A stretch of DNA of 64,000 nucleotides, taken from assembly GCA_037126765.1 (NCBI GenBank), contig JBBCBC010000001.1, positions 21,346,622-21,410,621 on the forward strand. Direction: 5' to 3'. The notes beneath the pieces were generated by a model. It was given only the letters and a program-made list of their open reading frames with translations. It did not search any database and was not told the DNA's origin. A program made the position numbers and the translations under genes. This document shows positions 55,060 to 64,000 of the stretch, one piece after another. This stretch comes from Stenogyne calaminthoides. Lineage: Eukaryota > Streptophyta > Magnoliopsida > Lamiales > Lamiaceae. Positions within the stretch are counted from its first letter, which is position 1, and each line of letters starts with the position of its first letter.

Positions 55060-56304
55060 TCAATTCTTAGGTACCCATTTGGTGTAGGGTCCTACCAGGT
55101 TAGTTATACCTTTTGGAATCCAAATCTGCCTGACAACTCTAATTACTTTAGAGTGGCTGATCTGTCTCCCATAAACATCTACATACACATTCACCACTCT
55201 AGGTGCCTTAATAGTATCCTGTGTATGAGTGTTAGCCTTAGCATGAACATGAGCCTTAGAGTTTTTCTTGGGTATAGGACTTTTGTTCAAGTGCTTGGGC
55301 TTTTGTGCAGCTGGTCTGTGTCTCTATTGACTTGAGTTCAGGAAACATTTACCCTTAGGCAAATGGGGTTTGGGTTGCCTGTACTGAAATTGGGGTCTTT
55401 CAGTAATCTGAGGACTTGGTCTTTTCAGTTGAGAATGTCTCTGCTGAGTGTTTCTCTTCTGAAAATTCCTCTGTTGGTTCAGTGCAGATCTCTTCAGGTT
55501 TGTATTCTTAGCCTGAGGCTTTGAAGTACTAGCCTGAAAAATTCCTACTGAGTGGTCAGGTTTTCTAGCCTTTTCCTGAGGTCTGGGCTTTCTTCCCTGA
55601 ACATTCAGTTTTTCTGGAACCATAGGTCCTTTACCCTTGTCTAAAACTTTGGGCAATTCTTCAGTCAGAAGATTAGGTGCCACTTGTTTAACAAAGACAG
55701 TCTTAGTGCTACTAGAAGCAGCATTCAGAAGACCTTGTGAGGTTCCCCATGGAATGTATCCTAATCCAGCTTTTATAGTGGCAGGTCTTTGATAACTCTG
55801 AATTTCATCTATTACTTTAGATGCAGAATTCAATAGAGCTAACTTTTTCTGTGCACTATCCTCACACTTCTTTAGAGTTTCATGCTTCTCAAAGAGGTCA
55901 TTGAACTCAGTTCTGATAAGCTGAATCTCCTCAGTGGATTTCTCTAATTTTCCATTTAGGGTCTCTATCAACTTCTCTTTTTCTGAGAGTTGTACTTTCA
56001 GAACATCTAGTTCATCAGTAGTTCCCATCAATTGAGAAGTGATCTCAGCATTCTTAGAGTCTTTCCACTTTAGATTCTCAGCAATCAGTTCTTTGTTCTG
56101 CTCTTGAGTTTCATTTAACAGTTCTTGTAACACAGCATAGTCCTTCATAAGACTCTCAAAAGAATCCATCAGGTCAAAATCACTGTTTACAGTGGAACTT
56201 GACAACTCATGTGCTTGTGTAGGAGCGACAACAGAGATAGAAAAATTTACCTCCTCCACAACCATTAGACAAATGTCATCACTGTCACTATCTGAGAACA
56301 TCAC
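55060..56304 (-). pseudogene. Element B gag tail: coiled coil, basic linker
   Basis: A 326-codon frame (55324-56304) begins at the junction (MMFSDSDSDDICLM), then forms a coiled coil (QLSEKEKLIETLNGKLEKST, LIRTEFNDLFEKHETLKKCE), a GLGYIPWGTSQG motif and a basic tail (NQQRNFQKRNTQQRHSQLK). A second short frame (55060-55290) leads toward protease. The position matches 23641-24742 of element A. The capsid and knuckle that should precede it are absent. Confidence 0.75.
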
Positions 56305-59300
56305 TTAGGTATAAAATTGATATGCATATACTTTCCCGAAGTCCCTGTCAATTTTATATTGGTCAAGTGGGAGCCAACTATTAATCTGGATATTAAAGGT
56401 TTGTAACTGTTCTTGTTTGTAACCTGCTTGAATGTGTTTAAATAATGACCCACCCCACGTGGCTTATTTAAACTGTTTTGAGATGTTGGTTGATGCATGT
56501 TCATATTTTTTTGAGATTTTAATATGAATCATGTGATCGAATTATGTGATAATTTTGTGCGTATACAATTGTTATTTATTTAAGTTCCGCATGTCGCAAC
56601 CTTTTAATCCACTGTTCAATATACTTAAAGACAATTTACTTACTAGTGAAAACTTCATTGATTGGAATCGTAAACTCACTATTGTCCTCATTGCACAACA
56701 TCATAACTAGGTTCTTACTGACCTAAAACCCGAAAAGCCTACTGATGAGTCCAGCAAAACGGATAAGAAAGATTATGCTGACTGGGAGCGGTCAAATGAG
56801 ATGGCTAAGTGCACCATGCTGGCTTCTATGTCAGATGTGTTGCAACATCAGCATCAAAATTTTGAAACTGCTACAGACATCATGACAAGTCTTAAAGCGA
56901 TATTCCAACATCAGAACTGTGTGGCTCGTCAGATCACCATGAGGGATATGCTCTCTATGAAAATGGTGGAGGGAACGCCCGTAAGGGAGCACGTTCTCCA
57001 GATGATGGCTCACCTCAATAAGCTTGAGGTACTTGGCGCTGAATATGACATCGAGACCCAGATCGATTTCATACTCCATTCTCTGCCGAAAAGTTTAGAA
57101 CAGTTCAAGCTGAACTACCAAATGAACAATCAAAAGTTCAAGTTGCCTGATCTGTTGCAAGATTTGGTCTCGGCAGAGGGGATATTGAGGCAACCGAGCC
57201 AAGCCTTGGTGGCAAAAGGTCCTTCTTCTTCTTCTAGGCCAAGAGGTGGTAAGAACAAGAAAAAGGCAAAAGTCCAAAAGCAAGTGAACTCAAGCGTTTC
57301 CAAGGGCAAATGAGGGTTGAAGGGAGATGGAGGAGTAAAGAAGCCAGCTAAGGGGAGATGTTTTAACTGCGGTGAGAAAGGACATTGGAGGTCTGCCTGT
57401 TCCAAACCCAAGCGGATTGGAAAGAAATGTAATACTCACGCACTAGTTGTTGAAACTTGTTTAGCGGTGTATGCTACCCATTTATGGGTAGTGGATACGG
57501 GATCCACTGATCATGTTTGTTTCACTTTACAGGGGTTCAAGCGGACCCGGCAACTCAGTGGGAGTGAGATCCTCATCACACTGGGCGATGTTACGAGAGT
57601 GGCAGCTGAAGCAGTGGGAGAAGTGTGGTTGTCTTTTGAAGACAAAGTTTTAATTTTGAGAGATGTTCTTTACGTTCCCAGTTTTAGAAAGAATTTAATT
57701 TCAGTTTCTAAACTTTTTCTTGATGGATATTCGGTTACTTTTAATAAAGTTGTTATCATTGCTCTTAATAATGAGTTTATTTGTCATGGAACGTTGTCGA
57801 ATAATCTCTACACAATTAATTGTGCACATCACTCACGAAATGCATCCTATAACACATAGACTGTTTCGAGTAATAAAAGAAAAAGTTTATCAGATGTGAA
57901 CGAAACACTTTTATGGCATCTGAGACTAGGTCATATTAATCCAAAAAGGATCCAAAGGTTAGTTCAGGATGGTTCATTGGAGTCCCTCCGGGTTGAACCA
58001 TTCCCAACTTGCGAATAATATTTGGAGGGTAAAATGACCAAGAGGGCATTCGGAGCCAAGGGGAGTAGAGCCAAAGAAGTGTTGGAAATCGTTCACACCG
58101 ATGTATGTGGTCCAATGTCAGTCAAAGCAAGAGGAGGTTATGAGTATTTTGTTACCTTTATCGATGATTACTCAAGATATGGATATGTTTACCTTATGAA
58201 GCATAAATCTGAGACCTTTGATAAATTCAAGGAATTTAAGGCTCAAGCAGAGAATCATATGGAGAAACGTATCAAGTGTCTACGATCCGATCGTGGAGGC
58301 GAATACCTCAACGATAATTTTTTGAACTACTTGTCTGATGAAAGGATTGTATCCCAGTTGACTGCACCCGGAACCCCTCAACAAAATGGGGTTGCAGAAT
58401 GAAGAAACATAACTCTTTTAGAAATGTCAGATCCATGATGAGTTATGCGGATCTACCCAAATCGTTTTGGGGTCACGCCTTGAAAACAACGACTTACATT
58501 CTAAATTTGGTGTCATCCAAGTCGGTTCCTAAAACCTCTAAAGAGTTGTGGACCGGGCGCAAGCCTAGATTAAAACACATGAAAATTTGGGGGTGTCCGG
58601 CATACTTGTTGGACAAGGAAGCCGACAAGTTGGATCCACGTTCGGAATTAAGGTTGTTTATAGGGTACCCCGAGGGAACGAAAGGGTGCATGTTCTATGG
58701 TCCCGAGGATCAAAAGATGGTAATCAGTATGCACTTTAGATTCTTGGAAGAATACTATATGAACGATAAAAATCCTAGAAGTGAGATTACCTTAGATGAG
58801 CTAAGGGGGCTTACCTCAATGCCAACAGTACAAGTTGACATACCAAACGATACACTTACACAACCGGAGCCTCATCGTAGTGGGAGGGTCGTTAGACAAC
58901 CCGAGAGATTCATGGGGGTAGGAGAGTCGTCGGACTTGGTCCCCGGTGAAAATGAATCAGACCCATGGACTTACAATGAGGCAATCCAAGACAAGGACGC
59001 GAGTTCTTGGCAAACGGCAATGGAAGCCGAGATGGGTTCTATGGATCATAATAAGGTGTGGGAGCTAGTCGAACCACTTAATGGGGTCAAGCCCATTGGG
59101 TGCAAGTGGGTATACAAGAGAAAAAGAGGACCAGACGAGAAGGTAGAAACCTTCAAAGCTAGACTTGTGGCAAAAGGATATACTCAGAAAGAAGGGATCG
59201 ACTATGAGGAGACCTTTTCGCCTGTAGTTATGCTCAAGTCCATCCGTATTCTCTTATCGATAGCTGCGCATCTCGATTTTGAGATCTGACAGATGGATGT

Positions 59301-60653
59301 CAAGACAGCTTTCCTCAACGGAAGTCTTGAAGAAGAAATCTATATGCAACAACCCGAATGCTTCATTGAAAAGGGCCAAGAAAATCTAGTTTGCAAGCTC
59401 AAGAAGTCCATTTATGGACTGAAGCAAGGTTCTCGTGCTTGGAACCAATGTTTTGATCAGGTTATAAAGTCTTACGAGTTCGATCAAAACGAGTTCGAAA
59501 GTTGTGTGTATAAAAAGCATGTCGGAACTGCATTGGTATTCTTAGTACTATACGTAGACAATATTCTGCTCATCGGGAACGATATAAAGGTATTGTCGGA
59601 CGTAAGGGCATGGCTGTCAAAATAGTTTGACATGCAGAACTTAGGGGAAGCCGGCCACATCCTTGGGATCAAAATCACTCGAGATCGCAAGAAGAGGATG
59701 ATAGGCTTATTGCAAGCTTCATACATAGATACTGTCTTGAAGCGATTCAACATGCAAGATTCCAAGAAAGGTTTTGTACCTTTCAGACATGGAATACATC
59801 TATCTAAAGAAATGTGCCCGAAGAAGCAAAAGGAGATAGATGACATGAAGGGCGTTCCTTAAGCTTCAGCTGTCGGAAGCCTCATTTATGCTATGTTGTG
59901 CACGAGGCCAGATATCTTCTTTGCAGATGAAATGGTAGCAAGATATCATAGTAATCCGGGGAAAGAACATTGGACTGCAGTTAAAAACATTCTGAAGTAT
60001 CTGAAGAGAACTCGGGATAGAATGTTGGTTTATCAATTAGACAGTCTGATTCCCATCGGTTACACGGACTCGAATTTCCAATCAGACTTAGATTCCAGAA
60101 AATCTACCTCGGGTAGTGTGTTTTGCATGGGAGGAGGAGCCATGACATGGAGAAGCGTTAAGCAGAAATGCATCGCAGATTCTACCATGGAAGCCGAGTA
60201 TGTAGCTGCTTGTAAAGCAGCGAAGGAAGCGGTTTGGCTCAAGAACTTCCTAGTGGACTTGGACGTAGTTCCGAATTTGCCCAACACAATCACGGTCTAT
60301 TGTGATAGTGTCGGAGCAGTTGCAAATTCAAGGGAACCAAGAGCCCACAAGGCCAGCAAACACATTGAAATGAAATACCATCTTATATGAGAAATCGTTA
60401 AGAGAGGAGATATAGAGGTGGCAAAGATCGCGGCAGAGGACAACCTAGCAGATCCATTCACAAAGGGTCTGCCTCAGAATACATTCGAGAGACATGTGGA
60501 AGGAATGTGTGTCAAGACCGTTGCCAGTCTGCTTTGAGTATAAGTGGGAGAGATATTATTAGGTTCGTGTAGGTGACATTAGATGTCATGTAGATTCTAC
60601 ACGAGACGTGTTGTAGTATACTTAAAAGCAGACTTTGAGTATAAGTGGGAGAT
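56305..60653 (+). mobile_element. Element D: Ty1/copia retrotransposon, 5' LTR missing
   Basis: Leader fragment (56305-56590), gag-pol pseudogene and a 3' non-coding stretch with a duplicated 'ataagtgggaga' purine tract (about 60541 and 60640) before the 3' LTR. No primer-binding site or 5' LTR is present: the sequence switches to inverted element B at about 56304. Confidence 0.85.
56591..60537 (+). pseudogene. Element D gag-pol polyprotein, interrupted
   Basis: Gag starts at ATG 56591 (MSQPFNPLFNILKDNLL). The knuckle CFNCGEKGHWRSACSK is at about 57364-57411, protease WVVDTGSTDHVC at about 57487-57520. The integrase finger HLRLGH precedes core Asp in HTDVCGPM, Asp in RSDRGGEY and Glu in QQNGVAE. 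RT has WVYKRKRGPDEKVETFKARL, DVKTAFLNGSLEEEIYMQQP and YVDN in place of YVDD. RNase H has the Glu and Asp motifs TMEAEYVAACKAAKEAVWL and VYCDSVGAVANS, ending DPFTKGLPQ. In-frame stops lie at 56708, 57311, 57857, 58016, 58400, 59287, 59623, 59860 and 60388, with a -1 frameshift near 58425. Otherwise the frame is unbroken to TGA 60535. Confidence 0.9.
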
Positions 60654-62091
60654 TGTTGGGGTTATACTGAAAAGTATGCTTTTACTTTGTATAACCAGAC
60701 TGAATCTCGGACTTATTTGCTGAAGTAAATTATTTATCACTGTTGCTTTAAATATCATTGAATGTTACAAATATTTACTGCATAACTGTTCAATAATTAG
60801 TATGTGTTACATTGTAGTTAATTTAGTGATACAAGGTCACATAAGATTAAACTAACAGTCCCTTGTAACTAAAAGTACGGAATTCACAACCTAGATGGAA
60901 ATGAACAATCCATCGTGAAAGGTTGAAGTGTAAGGGTCAGATTGGGTTGTCTTGACCAAGAGATTACACTAGTGCATAATGTTGCACTGAAGAGGACCTA
61001 CAGAAGGATAAATTCTTCAGTACTGAATATAGAAGAATTAGACCTCAGTGATTAGTTATTTCTTAATCTCCGTTCCTTAAATAGGATCGTGTGGAATTAA
61101 TAACTATTGCTTTGACTTACGATGGGTAGAGAATCAATGTGATTCAATACCTTGTATCTTGGGCAATATTATTAGTTACATGACGATTGCTAAGATTTAA
61201 CACGGAGAATCGGTGTGCAAGTGCGTCTTGTTTGATTAGTCCTCTTGGGAGGCTCAGAAGTTTTATCATACCAAATCTTGCAAGTGGAATTAGTTTTCCG
61301 GTATGGATAATAATGTTGAGTCGTTCCTGAACCAAGGAAAAAAATATTAATTAATGTGAAGCTATTTCAGTGGCTTAAATTAATGAATGGACTGAATAAT
61401 CTTAAACGCGGGAAATAATAACCGGGAGCCATATTAACTGTAATATGGGTTAAGATGGATAGTGCAATATTAATTATGTAGTAGGATTAATTAATATTTA
61501 TGGGCTTGAATAATATTGTGGCTCAATATTGGAAATTCAAGGTCCATTGGAAGGTCCAATCTTAATTCTCCTAAAGGCCCCTCAAGTAGCCCAAATATAA
61601 AGTCCAATAACTGAAAAATGTGTTTAAAATTAAATAAAATATTGTTGCCTATTTTTCCTAAATTTTCGAAAATAAATAAATAAAGAGGGAGAAATATTTT
61701 CTTTGAATTTTGTTATGGAATGAGGATAAGTATTCTTGGAATACAAGATTATCTCATTAAATTCAAGAAATCTCCCACTTGACTATTTGTTTGTAAATTT
61801 TCGAAAATAATGAATAAATAAGGAAGGAAAGATTTTCTTGATTTTCTTGAAAAAATATTATGGAAGATGTGTATTCTTGGAATACAAGAATATCTCATAA
61901 ATTCAAGAAGATCCCAATCTTGGAAATCTTGTCCTTATTTTTTCGAAAATTCCATAACAAGAGGAGGTGAGATTTTTTGGAATATTTTAAATATGGAGAA
62001 AATAATATATTGGATATATTCAAGATTTCTTGGAGACCAAAAAAAAGATTTTCCCATCTTATTCCTAGGGCAAAAATCGGCCACCACCTAG
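60654..62091 (+). repeat. 3' LTR of element D, cut by element C
   Basis: Starts TGTTGGGGTTATACTG and aligns with the solo LTR at 28466-30282. It breaks at 62091, where the LTR of element C begins (TGTAGGTCCC). The missing end should lie beyond element C, outside the window. The minus frame 61144-61335 is spurious. Confidence 0.85.
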
Positions 62092-63642
62092 TGTAGGTCC
62101 CGAACGGGTTAAGTGAGGGCAGAAGTCTAGAGGGGAGGGGTGAATAGACTTCTGAAAAACTTTTCGTCTGGGATCGGTGTCTTGCGGATAGCTTTGATCG
62201 AGTCGAGTGAATCGATTCGGTCACGATAACCAACTTCTTGAGCGCCGAAAAGCGGACGGTTCGGGTAACTATCGATTAACCGATCGTCGTCTTGAAGCTT
62301 AAGTTTTACCCGTGAAAAACCAGTTTGTATAAATCAGATTCCAAGTTTTATCTTTTTAATCAGATGTGAGAAATCAAACCGATCGGATCGAAGCTTGGTG
62401 TCATTGTCGATCTTAACTTAGAATGTATGCGCTTTAAGATTGTGCGATGTGAGAGCGATTAATCAAAGCAAAAAGGCACACAAGATTTATAGTGGTTCGG
62501 ACAAACCAAATCCTACATCCACTCTTCCTTTCACAAGGGGCACCAACTTAACCGACTTAACCGACCGGACTTAGATTAGTGTGTTAGTCCAACACAAGAC
62601 ACCAACAGATGTTTTAAGAGTTCTCACTCAAACGATCCCGTAAATCGATCTTAGAAACCCTGATGAAATCTTCTTAAACAACTTATCCTAACTTGGGGTT
62701 TGGGTAAGATTGTTGAGGTTCAACTATGAAATCTTTTCTTGCGTATAAGCAGCCTGATAGCTAGATGAAAAGATTTCTTGCTAAGAACTTATGGGATGAA
62801 CACAATATAAAATAAGCTTGAAGTTGTGTTCTTCGTGCGGAAATCTGACTATAGATTGAGCTTCTTGATTATGTTGTTTGTCCCAAAGATTTCGTGTATT
62901 TCACTCTGAAGTGTGATCCCATATTTATAGACCTTGAGATCAAAGAGCCGTTGGAGAGCAATTTGAATCTCGGGCTATTTTTTAGGCAGAGAGTTCGCGT
63001 TTGATGTGACGTCTTGAGAACGGCATGGTGAAAGTTTATACCGCTTGAGAGAGAGAGCAACATCGAATCCCGATGTCGGCTCTGTTCATACGTGTCTCTT
63101 CCTTATTGGATGAAAGCCTTGCTTTGCAGTGTTGTTCCTCCAACTAAGGTTGGTATTCATCTTGTTCAGATCGCAGACGTATGATAAGATGAAACATCAG
63201 TTTTCATCTTATGAGCTGATCGTCGATCTGAAACCGATCGATCCACGATGGAGTCTTCGGCGCTGTTGACTTAGCTTCAACCGGGTGACTCACCGATGTA
63301 GGTCTTCCGGTCTTATCTTCCGGAAGTCATCGATCTTCTAGTATAGAGGTTTGAGCTTCATGACTTCGGCGAAGTTATCGACAAGATCGAGTTAGATCGA
63401 TCTTCCGCTCGGTTTAGCGTTACGCTCTTCGGATATCGAACTTTCTTCCTCAATCTTGGATCGACCTTTACATATTGAGTTCCCCCTCAATATGTGACCT
63501 ATCTATTACATCGGTTTTTTCTATACAATCATTATCAACCGGTCTCCTATAGCGATAATGTAAACATCGATCAATTGGTGTCCGATTGGTCTATTACATG
63601 TGTTTTGGAACTTTCATCATCAAAACTATAAATTTCCCAACA
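62092..63642 (-). repeat. 3' LTR of element C (1,551 bp)
   Basis: Same plan as the element A LTRs: TGTAGGTCCCGAACGGG at the left, 'ttcccaaca' at the right, TATA box near 62919-62930, 'gagccgttggagagcaattt' shared with A. It differs from A mainly where A has CTGA or TCAG and C has CGA, CCGA or TCG. Confidence 0.87.
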
Positions 63643-63829
63643 ATTTCCCCTTTTGATGAAACCAAAACACTTGAGAAACCAAACAGTTTGATTAGTATAG
63701 AAACAGGTTAAAGAGCAAGTAATCGGAAAACAAAAAGATTTTGTCTTGGGATCGAAAAAAATAAACTTTTCATTAGATAAGATGATTACATGTTACATCG
63801 GAAAAGTTGAATTTAAAAACTAGCGATCC

Positions 63830-64000
63830 CTGACGTCTTACGAATCTTCACTCCTTGGGCTTGTATCCTTCCGCATTTCTCTTTGGTCTTGTGGAATGTT
63901 GAAAATCGATAGAGTTTCCATTTGACATCGGTTATCCTCTTGATCGATTATCCGTGATTTGCTCAAGATGTCAAAGTAGAATCTCTCAAATGCCGGTCTG
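63830..64000 (-). pseudogene. Element C env-position gene, C-terminal fragment
   Basis: Minus-strand sequence aligned with 12199-12340 of element A ('atgttgaaaatcgatag' against 'atattgaaaatcttgta'). It is too short to judge whether it is intact, and is cut by the window edge. Confidence 0.45.

Larger units (their letters stand above)
45194..56304 (-). mobile_element. Element B: Sirevirus-like Ty1/copia, 5'-truncated
   Basis: The minus-strand order from the right is gag tail, protease, integrase, RT, RNase H, extra env-position gene, polypurine tract and 3' LTR (45194-47196). The capsid, zinc knuckle, primer-binding site and 5' LTR are missing. The sequence stops at about 56304 against element D. 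It is inserted in element E. It shares the env-position domain with A but has different LTRs, and CTGAG/TCAGT rather than ATCTGAT is its dominant word. Confidence 0.85.
62092..64000 (-). mobile_element. Element C: Sirevirus-like element, 3' end only
   Basis: 3' LTR at 62092-63642, then the minus-strand purine tract AAAAGGGGAAAT (63643-63654) and the end of the internal region, running off the window. The interior at 63820-64000 matches the end of element A's env-position gene (about 12190-12340). The rest lies to the right. Confidence 0.82.

Overview
The window is nuclear DNA of a flowering plant, most likely a eudicot. It carries one host gene, a class I BASIC PENTACYSTEINE (GAGA-binding) transcription factor at about 36.86-38.7 kb, inside a dense pile of nested transposable elements. 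No bacterial-type genes, CRISPR arrays, rRNA genes or convincing tRNA genes were seen. Most reading frames over 60 codons are decayed retrotransposon genes or chance frames in repeats.

Layout. 1-5038: two members (G1, G2) of a Ty3/gypsy-like family lie in opposite orientation. G1 shows three successive minisatellite arrays, a polypurine tract and a 3' LTR. G2 shows an inverted 5' LTR and primer-binding site. Both LTRs carry the same hAT-type insertion at the same site, so together they form an imperfect palindrome of about 2.8 kb. 5039-10670: AT-rich intergenic DNA with MITEs (one Stowaway), two Mutator-like elements with 9-bp target duplications and a 5'-truncated SINE. 10671-27706: Sirevirus-like Ty1/copia element A (minus strand, 17 kb, target duplication GAGAT). 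It has gag, pol and an extra env-position gene, and an insert of about 4 kb containing a gypsy gag fused to a fragment of a host SKU5-like oxidase. 28466-30282 and 30289-32049: two abutting solo LTRs of different families. 33115-36537: element F, two LTRs around only 137 bp. 36.86-38.7 kb: the BPC gene, with a single in-frame stop codon. 39.4-42.4 kb: four TIR elements (a foldback MITE, two Mutator-like elements and a second Stowaway copy). 42416-45193: the 5' LTR and leader of element E, cut by Sirevirus B (45194 to about 56304, minus). B meets 5'-truncated Ty1/copia element D (plus, to its 3' LTR at 60654) head to head. D's 3' LTR is cut at 62092 by Sirevirus C, which runs off the right edge.

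How the parts relate. A, B, C and F share the initiator-Met-tRNA-type primer-binding site or the purine tract next to TGTTGGG, and A, C and F share an LTR segment, so one Sirevirus-like lineage accounts for much of the window. A and B both keep a long reading region downstream of RNase H with the same conserved N-terminal domain and a charged, coiled-coil C-terminal part. All coding regions of A, B and D are broken by stops or frameshifts. Element order (B inside E, C inside D, A inside a MITE) gives a relative insertion history. A recurrent difference between repeat copies, CTGA/TCAG words in one and CGA/CCGA/TCG/TCGG in the other, runs through the window and is not explained by gene content.
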